A stretch of 64,000 bases of DNA from Micromonospora sp. NBC_00421 (GCF_036017915.1 NZ_CP107929.1:1054001-1118000), one strand, 5' to 3'. Shown: positions 34,116-43,670, counted from the stretch's first letter. The notes: a model not told the origin generated them from the sequence alone. Numbers and translations: made by a program.

Positions 34116-37049
34116 TCAGTTCGTCGGGCGCCCGCGCGCCGGCAGGCCATCGGCCAGCAGCGGCCAGAACGCCGGGTCGCGAAACAGTTGCGGCAGGTCG
34201 ATACGCCCGGTGATACCGAGCTTGCGGTATGCGCTCGACAGGTGCAGTTCGACCGTCCGCCGAGTGATGTGCCGCGTCTGAGCGATTCCGTTGTTGGTGG
34301 CGCCCCGGATCGCGTCGATGAGAATTTGCCGCTCCCGGCGGGTCAGTGTGAGCACGCCTCGCAGGGACATCTGCCGTGGCGCTCGCTCGTGCGCGACGAG
34401 CAGTTGTTGGCGGGAGCGCAGCGCCAAGGCGCCGGCGGCGCACCGGTCGGCGATATGCACCGCCTGCGTAAGAGCTGTGATCGCTTCCTGGCGGGTCAGC
34501 GATCCGCTCAGCGCCGAACCCAGATCGGCGAGCGCATGCGCCGCGTCCAGGCTTTCGGCGGGACTCAGCAGAGCCACTGCCTCGCGTAGCAGACGGTGTT
34601 TCTCTGCCGTCCCGCTGGCACATGCCTGGGCCCGCAGTGCCCGGCCGCGCTCCAGGGGCGACCCGACCGCGTCGGCGAACTTGAGCTGGGCACAGGCTAC
34701 CCGTACGGCCTGCCGTCGACGCCCCACCGCCACCAGCAGGTCGGCGCCGTACCGGCGCCACATGAGACTCCCCGGCAGCCGAATGCCTGCCTGGTACGCG
34801 CGGGCTCGCAGGTCGGCGAGGTCTCGGCGGGCTCCGGTGAGGTCACCGTCACCGGCCCGCATCCGGGCCCGGGCCAGCAGTAACTCGCTGTAGTGCCAAC
34901 CGGGCGGCAGCTCGTCGATCAGCCGGTAGCGACGCAGCAGAGTACGTGCGTCGTCCGGCTCGCCGCGGCTGACGTGTACGTCGGCGAGCAGTCCCACCAG
35001 GATCACGGTGATCGGATCGTGCGGTGCTTCCGGCCGCTCTCCCGGCTCCCACAGTGCGTCGTTGAGACATCTGCCGGCCTCTTCCAAGTCTCCGACGGCC
35101 AGCGCGATCCGGCCCCGGACCGAGGCCAGCCACCCCTTCGGTGACGACCGGCCCTCGGACTCCGACCGCTCGAACCGGTTCAGCCAGGAGGTTGCCTCGT
35201 GATGATCGCCGGCGTCCGCAAGCACCGCCAACGCCGCGGTCCGTGCCAGCGGGTGAAGTTGCAGCCCCGTTCCGTCCTGACCCAATGCCTGCCGGGCTTC
35301 CCGCACCGCCTCCCGCGGGTCCGAATCGACGAGATAGCGGAGGAACGCATCCAGAGCAGACCACGCGGTCTGCACGGGTCGCCGGTCGGTGTCGTCGCCC
35401 TCGAGCACCGCCATCGCGTCCGGTGGGCTCAGCAGGCCCTGAATCCGCCGGCGCACCTGCGCTGGGCGGCCAAGGAAGGGCCGGTGCAACTTCTGGTACC
35501 CCTCGGCCCAGCCCTCGAACACCGTCCCGCGGACGCTCGTATCGATGCGGTCGAGCAGGTCGTGGTGGTGTGCGCCCAGCTCCGTTTCGTACAGGACACG
35601 GCCGATCTGCCCGAGCATCCCCGCCACCACGGCGCGGTCGTTGTCCTCCGACAGCACCGCGACGGCCGCGAGCAGCCCGTTTTCCGGATCCCGCCGGATT
35701 TCGAGATGAGCGAGCCGCAGCATGGCCTCCCGGTGCTGCGTACCGGTGGCGACGCGGGCCGCCAATTCCAGACAGCGTCCTTCGACGCCGTCCGCGCCGG
35801 TCTCCCGGGCGTGATCGGCGGCCTGCAGGAGGACCTGAACCGGCCATGACCCGCTCGGTGCGACCGTCGAGGCGGTCAGGTGTGACGCGATGCGATCCGC
35901 CGGAGCGTTCAGGACGAACAGGTACTCGGCGATGCTGAGGTGCGTCGCACTGCGGGCCATCGCCGTCATCGACGCCGCGATCGCGGTGCCCAGGGCCGGG
36001 TGCCGCAGGGGAAGACTCTCGGCGTCCCCGATCAACCTCATGCGGATCAGCAGGTCCAGAGCGGTCAGCACCTCGTGGACGTCGAGGCCGGTGAGGTGGG
36101 CGACAAGCGCCGCGTCGACACCGCCGTGGCTCTGGGCCACCGCGATGGTCTCCACGATTCGCATCAGCGCGGTCCCCAGCCGGTTCAACCGCCCGCGCAC
36201 CAGTCGCAAGGCGTCGTGCAGTACGACCTCGTCGACACTATGAGGCAAACCGGAGCCGGCGGAGCGGCTGCGTAGGACCTGGGCGAGTTCCCCGATCATG
36301 TACGGGCTGCCGCCGCACCACCTGTGGACCTCGGCGACGAAGCGTCCGGCCGGCCGGGACGGCAACAGGGTGCACAACAGGTCGCCGGTCTCCGCCTCGG
36401 TCAGCCCGTCGAGTTCCATCCAGGTCGCGTCGGTCAACATCTCCGCCAAGTGCTCCGGCGCGGTGGGCGGTTCGCCGGCGCGGATCGACACCAGCAGAAG
36501 GATCGGTAGTCGCGCGCACGCCTCCAACACCTGCCGCAGCCACTGGAGTGCCGGGCGGCCGGCATACGTGATGTCGTCCACCGCGACGACCAGCGGCCCC
36601 CGCTCAGTCAGCGCGGCGACAGCCGCCCGTGCCGCGGACACCTGCCGGTCGCGGTCTGCCCAGTCGTCTGTTCCGGTGGGTTGCCAACCCAGCAGGGGTG
36701 GCCGCGTCTGGCAGGTCGACTGCCGCGCATCGGATATCGGTGAGACCTCTTCGGCGAGGCATCGAAGAAGGTCGGTGACCAGCGCGGTCGGCACCTGACG
36801 ATCCGCCAGCCGGCAGCGGACGCGTACAGCGAACCCGCCTTCCTGGCGGCAGGCTCCCACGAACTCGTCGAGCAGCGCGCTGCGGCCCACTCCGGGTCCG
36901 CCGGTGACCGCGACGCGGACGAGCCCCGCATCCGCACTCACTGCCCTTGCCTGCCTCAGCGCCCGCAAGTGGGCCAGTCGTCCCACCAACCGGGGTGGAT
37001 TGTCCCCGGGCCACAAGCCGCTTCCTCCAGTCTCTGGATCGGCGGTCAA
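34116..37049 (-). CDS. LuxR-family giant regulator (LAL type) 1
   Basis: A 977-residue ATP-binding LuxR regulator. The N-terminal AAA/STAND domain has LVGRLAHL, a Walker A GGPGVGRSALL (about residues 50-60) and PLVVAVDDITYAG (Walker B). A long helical, TPR-like middle follows. The C-terminal HTH is LTLTRRERQILIDAIRGATNNGIAQ...ITRRTVELHLSSAYRKLGI (about 905-965). LAL regulators often switch on natural-product clusters in response to a small ligand. It overlaps the upstream methyltransferase by four bases and so is translationally coupled to it. Confidence 0.92.
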   Translation of the reverse strand: MTADPETGGSGLWPGDNPPRLVGRLAHLRALRQARAVSADAGLVRVAVTGGPGVGRSALLDEFVGACRQEGGFAVRVRCRLADRQVPTALVTDLLRCLAEEVSPISDARQSTCQTRPPLLGWQPTGTDDWADRDRQVSAARAAVAALTERGPLVVAVDDITYAGRPALQWLRQVLEACARLPILLLVSIRAGEPPTAPEHLAEMLTDATWMELDGLTEAETGDLLCTLLPSRPAGRFVAEVHRWCGGSPYMIGELAQVLRSRSAGSGLPHSVDEVVLHDALRLVRGRLNRLGTALMRIVETIAVAQSHGGVDAALVAHLTGLDVHEVLTALDLLIRMRLIGDAESLPLRHPALGTAIAASMTAMARSATHLSIAEYLFVLNAPADRIASHLTASTVAPSGSWPVQVLLQAADHARETGADGVEGRCLELAARVATGTQHREAMLRLAHLEIRRDPENGLLAAVAVLSEDNDRAVVAGMLGQIGRVLYETELGAHHHDLLDRIDTSVRGTVFEGWAEGYQKLHRPFLGRPAQVRRRIQGLLSPPDAMAVLEGDDTDRRPVQTAWSALDAFLRYLVDSDPREAVREARQALGQDGTGLQLHPLARTAALAVLADAGDHHEATSWLNRFERSESEGRSSPKGWLASVRGRIALAVGDLEEAGRCLNDALWEPGERPEAPHDPITVILVGLLADVHVSRGEPDDARTLLRRYRLIDELPPGWHYSELLLARARMRAGDGDLTGARRDLADLRARAYQAGIRLPGSLMWRRYGADLLVAVGRRRQAVRVACAQLKFADAVGSPLERGRALRAQACASGTAEKHRLLREAVALLSPAESLDAAHALADLGSALSGSLTRQEAITALTQAVHIADRCAAGALALRSRQQLLVAHERAPRQMSLRGVLTLTRRERQILIDAIRGATNNGIAQTRHITRRTVELHLSSAYRKLGITGRIDLPQLFRDPAFWPLLADGLPARGRPTN

Positions 37050-38005
37050 GCGGACTCCCCAGGCCGGGCGACGAGGACCAGCCCTTGATCCCCGATGGCA
37101 TGCGGTCGTCGGGCGAAATGGCGGTTGAGGGCCGGCACGAGAGCCTCCCGCATGTCGGCGGCACGCGGATGTCCGTCGTACCAGAAATTCACCAGCAGGT
37201 CCGCGGCTGCGCGGATCCGCTCAGCCAGACTCGGTTCCGTGAAATGCAGGGCGGCTTCGGTGCGGCTCAGAGAGAGCCGGCCGAAACCATGTTCGGACAG
37301 CGTCTGGGCCGCGGTCGCGAGCAGATAGCCCTGGTGATCGTGGGATTCCCCGGCGATCGGCACGCAGACCTCGTTGAGTAGGGCTACCACCTCGTTGTCC
37401 GGCGATCCCCCGATGAGCACCACTTTGGCCTCGCCATGCGTGGGGTCGCACACCCGGGCGATCTCCCGCACGGCCTTGACCGGATTGTCGACGTAGGGCA
37501 ATACCCAGGCGGAGAACACCGCGTCGAAGGTGCCGTCCGAGAAGGGCAGAGCCTCCGCCCGTCCGGGATGGACCTCCAGTTCACCCACGTCGGTGCTGCC
37601 CAGGCCCAGTCGCAGCCGCTCGACACGGTTGACGTGCGGCTCGACGGTGACGCATCGACCGAGGTCGCCTGCGACGGCACGGGTGATCTCCCCAGTTCCA
37701 CCGCCCACGTCGAGGACCTGATGGTTACCCGTCAGGGCCGCTCGGACGACGGCCATCTCCTCCCGGCGCTCCAGCCGATCGACAAAGTTCTGCCAGCCTC
37801 CGGCGCTCAACCGATGCGGTCCCCGATAACGCTGTGGTACCCGGTCCAGGGGCCCACACCAGGGGTGTGTCCGAACCTCGGCCGCGCTGAGGGTGTTCGC
37901 TGCCGCACGTGCCCCCTGCTGAACATGCATGATCTTCTCCTCACGCGATCCGGAACCTCCGGCTTCGGCCGCGCACCCACTGACCGCCGAGTTCGGTACC
38001 TTCAC
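37046..38005 (-). CDS. Class I SAM-dependent methyltransferase between two LAL regulators
   Basis: A 319-residue enzyme from the GTG at 38005, which has GAGGAGG five bases upstream and overlaps the preceding regulator's stop (GTGA). A shorter form from ATG 37930 also has a good ribosome-binding site (GAGGAG). Motifs: HQVLDVGGGTGEITRAVAG (SAM site), CVTVEPH, FDAVFSAWVLPYVDNP and KVVLIGGSPDNEVV. The substrate is unknown. Being embedded in a regulator operon, it could tailor the cluster product (for example O-methylation of a sugar) or modify a signal. The two possible starts would give proteins differing by 25 residues. Confidence 0.85.
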   Translation of the reverse strand: MKVPNSAVSGCAAEAGGSGSREEKIMHVQQGARAAANTLSAAEVRTHPWCGPLDRVPQRYRGPHRLSAGGWQNFVDRLERREEMAVVRAALTGNHQVLDVGGGTGEITRAVAGDLGRCVTVEPHVNRVERLRLGLGSTDVGELEVHPGRAEALPFSDGTFDAVFSAWVLPYVDNPVKAVREIARVCDPTHGEAKVVLIGGSPDNEVVALLNEVCVPIAGESHDHQGYLLATAAQTLSEHGFGRLSLSRTEAALHFTEPSLAERIRAAADLLVNFWYDGHPRAADMREALVPALNRHFARRPHAIGDQGLVLVARPGESA

Positions 38006-40938
38006 GGAGCCTCCTCAGTTGGCGGTGTTGAGTCTTTCAATCCAGCAGGCGAGAGACATCTGTCAACTGACGCATCCTCCGGTGGCTCGGCGGGCTCACG
38101 CCGCCTGCTTTCCCCCGCGATCTCCGCGCGGCTTCGCAGCTCCAGCTTGGTGAGGATGTGCGATACGTGGGTCTGTACCGTGCGGGGGGAGAGAAACATG
38201 GCCCGTGCGATGTCGGCTGTCGAATGGGCCTCCGTAACCAGGTGGGCGATCTCGATCTCGGTCGGGGTCAGCGCCCCCCACCCCCGCTGCGGGCGAACAG
38301 GTCTGCGGCCACGGACACCACGGCGAATGCCGGCACCACGCAGACGCGACTCTGCCCGGCGGATGTCCCAATGGGCACCGAAACTCGCGAAAAGATCGAT
38401 CGCCTCACTGGCCGCGCGCCGGGCGCCGGTAGTGTCCCCGCACCTGGCGAGGACCACGGCGAGGTCTTCCAGAGTGCCGGCGAGCTCGATCAATGCGCCC
38501 GACGTCCGATAGTGCGACTCCGCTTCGCGCAGCGGAACGGGGTCGACCTCGGCCAGACCGCGACATCGGTCGTAGGCAGCGCCAGCCCGTGCCCTCGGCG
38601 CCTCTGCCTCCGCCTCCGATCGGCAGGCGGTGAGGGCTGCGGCGAGCGCCGCGTGGTCGTCGACGGCCAGCGAGAGCCGGACCAGATCGGGTAGCCACTG
38701 GTGGCTCAGCGTCATCTCGCCAGGCCGCCGGTCCAGCAACGCGGTGAGAAGTGACGTCGCTCGCTCCAGGTCGCCATCCTGCTCCGCCCGCAACGACTGC
38801 GCGGCGACCAGGAAATCCCTGTTCTCCCGGTCGGCAATGGTAGAGACCGGATACTTCAGCCCGGCCTGGATATGCGTCGCCGTGTCCCGCGCGTTGTGCT
38901 GGTGGGCGGCGATAAGCGCGGCGACCCCGTGGAGCAACAGGGCGGGGCCGCGCTCTCGCAGACCGTGGTAGGTGGCCGCGGCCAAGCTCCGGTCGCCCTC
39001 GCCGAGCTCAGCGAGGGCGTCGTCCCACCGACCGGTCCAGTACATCAGGACCGCTGCGGTGACGCCGGGCGCGACGTGGCCGGCTCTCTCGCCGCCCAGT
39101 TCCCGGAGGGTGGTCTCGGCCGCTGACCACCGGCTCAGGCTCTGCAGCGAGAAGATCCGTCCGTGCATCAGCAAGGCGCGCAAGTCGGCGTGTTCGTCGG
39201 AAAGCCCGAGAACCTCGATCGCTCGGTCGGCGCACGCGAGGGCGTCCGCATGCTTCCGGCGCACCGAATGGATGATCGACAAACTCGTCAGGGCGTAGGC
39301 GATCGTGAAGGCGTCGGCGGCGGCCTCGCCGACGGCCAGAGCCTCGCGGGCGGTGGCCTCAGCCAGTCCGATCGCGCCTACCCCGGCGCGCTGGAACATC
39401 GCCAGGGACGCCAGCAGCCGCCCACGCCAGACCGGTGGCAGATCGTGGCCCAGCAGTGCCTGGCTGAGGGCCGCCGCCGCGGCGTCGTTCTGCCCGCCGC
39501 TGAACCGGGAGCGGGCGAGGACCCAGAACATGCGACCCTGATCTTCGGGGTCGGGGGCGATGGCCAGTGCCTGACGTGCACATTCCTCCGCCTCCTCATG
39601 CTCGCCGAGTCTCATCAGGACCCATGCCAGGGCGACCAGCAGGGCCGGCCGCGCGCCGTCGGCGTCGACGCCGTGGCGCAGCTGTTTACGGAGAAGCTCG
39701 GCGGCGAGGCCCGGTGCCTCCACCGTCAGCGCGTTCGCCTCCCGGAACAGCCAGTTCCGAGACCACGGATCATTGGGCAGATCCGCCGTCAGCAGCTGTT
39801 GCGCCACCTGTACGGACGTGGCACCGTTCGCCGCCAGTGCCCGTGCCGCGTCGCGATGTAACGCCGTCCGTATCGCCAACGGCAGCCCATGGTAGATCGC
39901 CTGGTGAATCAGCGGATGCCGAAACGCCATCCGACGGTCCGCCGGCACAAGGATCCCGGCGTCCATGGCCCGCTCGACGTCCGCGGTCAAATCGATGGCC
40001 GGCAGGCCGACGAGCACTGCCAGATCTGTCACCGTGAACTCCGTGCCCAGCAACGCCGCCAGACGCACCAGGTCGGCCGTACCCGCAGGAACGTCAGTCA
40101 ACCGGCTGCTCAGCGCATTGCCGAGGGTGATTCCCACTGCCGCGTCCGGCACGTCGGCCGTACCGGCCGCCACCCGTATGAGCCCCTCTCGCCGTAACGC
40201 GTCGACCAGCTCACAGAGAAACAGAGGGTTACCCAGCGCCTGCGCCGTGACCTTGGTGAGGCCGCGGCCCGGTGGCGCGCCGACCATGCCTGCGACGAGG
40301 TCGGCGACCTCTGGCGCCTGCAGCGGGCCAAGCCTCAGCTCGGCCCCACGGTTGTCCCGCATCGCCGTCCGCAACTGTCGCAGCAGCGGCCGGCGGGGAT
40401 CCGGCCGACTTGCGAAGACAAGCGACAAGGGAAGTTCAGCCGCGATCGACATGAGGCGATGCATCAACATCAACGAGACGTCGTCAGCCCAGTGCAGATC
40501 GTCCAGCACCAGAACTGTGTTCTTCGCGGCGCAAGACTCCTCGACCAACTCCATGAGCAACTCGGCGGCGGCCGCTTGGGCAGTGTCCACACCGGCCATC
40601 AGGCCCGGACGGCGCAGGAGCACGAGGTCGGCGATCCGCGCCCGGCGTGGGTCTGGCGAGTTGGACCGCACCTGCAAGCAGTCCATCATCAGACGCAGCG
40701 GGAGCGACCGTCCGAGAAGATCGGCTGTAGCCCACAGGACCTCGCAACCCCGCTCTCGAGCGATATCCAGCCCCACGGCGAGCAGGGACGACTTGCCGAT
40801 CCCCGGGTCACCTTCCACCCACAGCATGCCTCCGACGCCGCCGCGCACCTGGTCGATCACGTGGTGCAGCGCCGACAACTCGGCTTTACGCCCCACCCAC
40901 ACATTCGGAGATCGAACCCGCATCGCGATTTCTCCCAA
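38002..40938 (-). CDS. LuxR-family giant regulator (LAL type) 2
   Basis: A 978-residue LAL regulator and the first gene of the three-gene minus-strand operon. VWVGRKAEL, Walker A EGDPGIGKSSLL (about 42-53) and NTVLVLDDLHWADD (Walker B) mark the ATPase. A long TPR-like middle is followed by the HTH LTPTEIEIAHLVTEAHSTADIARAMFLSPRTVQTHVSHIL. It is a distant paralogue of the 34.1-37.0 kb regulator. Its stop overlaps the methyltransferase start by four bases. Confidence 0.92.
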   Translation of the reverse strand: MGEIAMRVRSPNVWVGRKAELSALHHVIDQVRGGVGGMLWVEGDPGIGKSSLLAVGLDIARERGCEVLWATADLLGRSLPLRLMMDCLQVRSNSPDPRRARIADLVLLRRPGLMAGVDTAQAAAAELLMELVEESCAAKNTVLVLDDLHWADDVSLMLMHRLMSIAAELPLSLVFASRPDPRRPLLRQLRTAMRDNRGAELRLGPLQAPEVADLVAGMVGAPPGRGLTKVTAQALGNPLFLCELVDALRREGLIRVAAGTADVPDAAVGITLGNALSSRLTDVPAGTADLVRLAALLGTEFTVTDLAVLVGLPAIDLTADVERAMDAGILVPADRRMAFRHPLIHQAIYHGLPLAIRTALHRDAARALAANGATSVQVAQQLLTADLPNDPWSRNWLFREANALTVEAPGLAAELLRKQLRHGVDADGARPALLVALAWVLMRLGEHEEAEECARQALAIAPDPEDQGRMFWVLARSRFSGGQNDAAAAALSQALLGHDLPPVWRGRLLASLAMFQRAGVGAIGLAEATAREALAVGEAAADAFTIAYALTSLSIIHSVRRKHADALACADRAIEVLGLSDEHADLRALLMHGRIFSLQSLSRWSAAETTLRELGGERAGHVAPGVTAAVLMYWTGRWDDALAELGEGDRSLAAATYHGLRERGPALLLHGVAALIAAHQHNARDTATHIQAGLKYPVSTIADRENRDFLVAAQSLRAEQDGDLERATSLLTALLDRRPGEMTLSHQWLPDLVRLSLAVDDHAALAAALTACRSEAEAEAPRARAGAAYDRCRGLAEVDPVPLREAESHYRTSGALIELAGTLEDLAVVLARCGDTTGARRAASEAIDLFASFGAHWDIRRAESRLRGAGIRRGVRGRRPVRPQRGWGALTPTEIEIAHLVTEAHSTADIARAMFLSPRTVQTHVSHILTKLELRSRAEIAGESRRREPAEPPEDASVDRCLSPAGLKDSTPPTEEAP

Positions 40939-41400
40939 AGATAAGTTCGGTCACGGACAGCCCGGCGGAACGGCCGGTGCATTAGTCGGGCAGCCGGATC
41001 GGCGTACGCCACGGAGCAGGGAAAGGGGCGGCCCGGTTGCCGGTGATGAGCAGACAGCGGCGAGTAGCGCGCTGCGGTCCCCCGAAATCAGCCGGTGATC
41101 CGCGACAGTGGCACCTCCTTCGATTCAGGACTGTTTCAACCGTGGTTCGCCACATCACCCATTCATGTTGGTGATTTCTGCTGCAGCGTATGGGTGTCGC
41201 TGTCCCGTCCGACAAGGTGAGGGTTTCAAGATTGTGGTGTGATCCGAGGATGATGAAGGACCTGATCATGCTCCGGCTGGTCCCTCGGGTGGCTTCGGTG
41301 GTGTGACAGTGTCTGGCCAGGCGAAACGCGTAGATTGAGGTTCCCCCTCTGGGTCGGGCACCCTGAGCCCAGACAATGCTCTGGGGGAAGGACGTCCTGG
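40939..41400. other. Promoter region of the LAL operon; no gene seen
   Basis: About 460 bases upstream of LAL 2. It is somewhat less GC-rich around 41130-41250. A nested hairpin lies at its right end: TTCCCCC (41341-41347) with GGGGGAA (41383-41389), and CTGGG with CCCAG inside. This may mark the edge of the IS3 remnant that follows. Confidence 0.4.
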
Positions 41401-41990
41401 TGCCCCGTCTGTCGAAGTGCCCCGAGCAATTCTGCCGGGACGCGGTCGAGTTGGTCCGCTTGTCACCGGAACGATGGGTGAGATCGACCGAGAGCTAGGC
41501 GTGAACCATGAGGCCGTGTGTGGTTGAGTCAACGCTGCCAAGCGTGCCGAGCAGAGCAGCGCGGGCCGCCGTGACAGCAAGGAGGAGGTCGGCGCCAGCG
41601 AGCGCGAGGAGCTACGCCGGCTGCGTACGAGGGTGGCCGAACTGGAGATGGAGAAGGACATTCTCCGCAAGGCAGCCGCCTATTGTGCAAAGAGATGGGT
41701 CGCTGATCCACCGCCTACCGGTTCAGCTCTGGACGCGGCGTCGCGCGGCTGTGCCGCGTCCTGGCGGTGAAGCGTCGGCAGGGCTACTACGAGTGGCTGG
41801 CCGCCCAGCCAGCCCGAGCGCGGCGTGCCGAGGTCGACGACGAGTTGGCCGGCGAAGATCCGCGCCATCCACGCCGAGCGCCGCGGCTCGCACGGCTCAC
41901 CACTGGTGGCCGACGAGTTGCGTCGCCGTGGCCGGCGCATCAACCGCAGGCGCATCGGGCACCCGAGCGAGGAGATCCCCACCGGCAGCC
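41401..41990 (+). pseudogene. Remnant of an IS3-family element (orfA plus start of orfB)
   Basis: Fragments in changing frames read CPEQFCRDAVELVRLSP, EIDRELGVNHEAVW, then EEVGASEREELRRLRTRVAELEMEKDILRKAAAYCAK (the leucine-zipper end of IS3 OrfA). After that come VARLCRVLAVKRRQGYYEWLAAQPARARRA, KIRAIHAERRGSHGSPLVADELRRRG and INRRRI (start of the OrfB integrase). Several frameshifts and loss of most of OrfB, including its DDE core, show the element is dead. It joins directly to the decayed toxin-antitoxin locus. Confidence 0.75.
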
Positions 41991-42005
41991 TCGGCGCTGA
42001 CCGCA

Positions 42006-42460
42006 TCAGCCATCGCTTCGCCGTGAGCGTTCGTCACGATTGTCATCAGAGAAACCTCCTGTCTGATTTGCGCCGCTAATGTTATAGTCCACGATCCGCG
42101 GAGTGAGGTCTACTTCGATGTCGTGCCCGGCGATGGTGGCGACGACGCGTGGCCGATCGCCTGCGGCGGCGAGATCGCTGGCAAGCGTTGAGAGCAGCAT
42201 GTCAGGCGACTCTCGACGCGGCTGATCTCCGACTGCGCCACCCCCATGGCCTTGGCCGGCTCGACCTGAGCAAGGTCCGCTGCCTTGCGTATGGCCGCCA
42301 GGTTTTCGGCGTAAAGCCGGTCGGCTTCGGCCATCTCGGCGCGGATAGCGTCGGCCCGCTGGGCGGCGCGGCGTCGCAATCGTGGGCGTGCGATGCGCGC
42401 TCGCGCGGCGTCGGCGCCGACGAATGTGGTGGGTTCGGGCCGGGTGGACTGGCTAGTCAA
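42006..42460 (-). pseudogene. Decayed XRE (HigA-like) antitoxin
   Basis: From a TTG at 42460 the minus strand reads ADRLYAENLAAIRKAADLAQVEPAKAMGVAQSEISRVESR, the helix-turn-helix of an XRE antitoxin. One frame over it continues MLLSTLASDLAAAGDRPRVVATIAGHDIEVDL, the usual C-terminal dimerisation strand of the family. A single frameshift near 42200 separates them. The gene overlaps the toxin stop by eight bases in the toxin-first order of HigBA-like loci. Confidence 0.7.
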
Positions 42461-42874
42461 CGTCGCCTCCGTCGGTTCGCCTGAGGTAGGCCGCGATTAC
42501 CTGGTCGGCGCGGCTGCCGACGCTGTTGTAGAACACATCACCCATCTGGGCCTTGTCGTTGCCGAACAAGACGATCACCGGCGGGGCGTCGGGCGGGAAC
42601 CACACGATTCAGGCGGTCGGTCGTACCTTTCGGAACGGGTGCGAGACCTGCCAGACCAGGTACATGCGGGACTGCCGCCCACTATTGAGGGTCTGTGTCG
42701 TCCGTCGGCGACTCCTTGAGGTCTTGCAGGTAGTCCAACATCGCACTGACAGGGTCGAACTGCCCGTCTGCCCGACCATGCCCGTCGGCTGCTCGGCGTT
42801 CGAGTTCAGTCAGCTTCAGCCAGCCAACCGTCGAACTCGCTCGACCAGTCGATCAACACACGCAAATATATCAT
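42453..42874 (-). pseudogene. Decayed HigB/RelE-like toxin
   Basis: From ATG 42874 the minus strand reads MIYLRVLIDWSSEFDGWLAEAD then stops. In other frames it continues LTELERRAADGHGRADGQFDPVSAMLDYLQDLKESPTDDT, QSRMYLVWQVSHPFRKVRPTA, a TGA, and VWFPPDAPPVIVLFGNDKAQMGDVFYNSVGSRADQVIAAYLRR. Laid end to end these form one complete toxin of the WSxEFDxWL...WxVSHP...GDKAxMGDVFY type. Two frameshifts plus a nonsense codon show inactivation. Confidence 0.7.
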
Positions 42875-43039
42875 CAAAGCATGCTCTGTCACCCTCGAGC
42901 GACTGTGGTCCCTACGAGCCACCGAACCGGTTGGCGAGGCGATTCAAGCCGTTCGGGAAGCCGGTGGGTGCTCCTCGCGGACGCCGAAGGGCTGCTCGCG
43001 CCGGTTGCCGGATTGACTGAGTTCACGGACCGCTGCGTA

Positions 43040-43295
43040 ACCCAAGCATCATGCGGTCTTTGAGGACATACAGATCCTGAAGTCGGCAGCGAGTTTCATC
43101 GCGGCGGAGTTGGACCGTCCGTCGCGATGAGGGTCGACTTCGTCGACTCCCGGAAGGCCGAACACGGTGTCCAGCCGGTCCTGCGGGCGCTGCACGACAC
43201 GCCGGCGCAGATCGCACCGTCGACCTACTACGCCGCCGAGACCCGCCCCGCCAGCACCCGATCGATCCGCGACGAGGAGCTGACCGCGATGACCG
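43040..43295 (+). pseudogene. Second IS3-family remnant (orfA/orfB junction)
   Basis: The + strand reads GFEDIQILKSAASFIAAELDRPSR (end of OrfA) and, overlapping in another frame, MRVDFVDSRKAEHGVQPVLRALHDTPAQIAPSTYYAAETRPASTRSIRDEELTA (start of OrfB). This is the characteristic programmed-frameshift junction of IS3 elements. It is cut off at about 43295, where the remains of a sugar-binding protein gene on the opposite strand begin, so the IS fragment probably truncated that gene. Confidence 0.75.
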
Positions 43296-43566
43296 TTGAC
43301 CACCTTGACCTTGACGGCCGGGTACTTCTGCTCGAACAGCGCCACCTCTTGCGCGATGTCCGGAACCCGGGCCCAGAACGTCAGCCCGGTCGCGGCCGAC
43401 ATCGCCTTGTCGATGTCGGTCTGGCTCACCGCCGCGACGGCTGAGGTGCCGCGCCGCCCTTCCCGTCGCCGCCGCACGCGGCCAGCGCGGCACTCAACGA
43501 CACCGCTCCGGCCGCGGCGAGCAAGGTTCGGTGGCTTACCGGGAACTGTGGGGACGATGTGGCCAT
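43290..43566 (-). pseudogene. Truncated sugar ABC transporter solute-binding lipoprotein
   Basis: From ATG 43566 on the minus strand: PVSHRTLLAAAGAVSLSAALAACGGDG, a lipoprotein signal with lipobox LAAC. Then, after a frameshift near 43440, SQTDIDKAMSAATGLTFWARVPDIAQEVALFEQKYPAVKVKVVN, the first lobe of an extracellular solute-binding protein (family 1). It is cut at the IS3 remnant. It lies downstream of the LacI regulator on the same strand, the expected place for the transport operon that regulator would control. Confidence 0.7.
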
Positions 43567-43650
43567 GCTGAACTGCCACCCAAAGGGCAGGGGGACCGGC
43601 GCGCCGGGGACAGGGGGTATCGAGAGAGGTGCGCGTCCGCGCGGGTGCCA

Positions 43651-43670
43651 CCGCCGCTCGTCAGCGGCGG
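43651..43670 (-). terminator. Short hairpin after the LacI regulator
   Basis: CCGCCGCT and AGCGGCGG arms with a four-base loop, about 50 bases downstream of the LacI regulator stop and upstream of the broken binding-protein gene. Confidence 0.45.
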
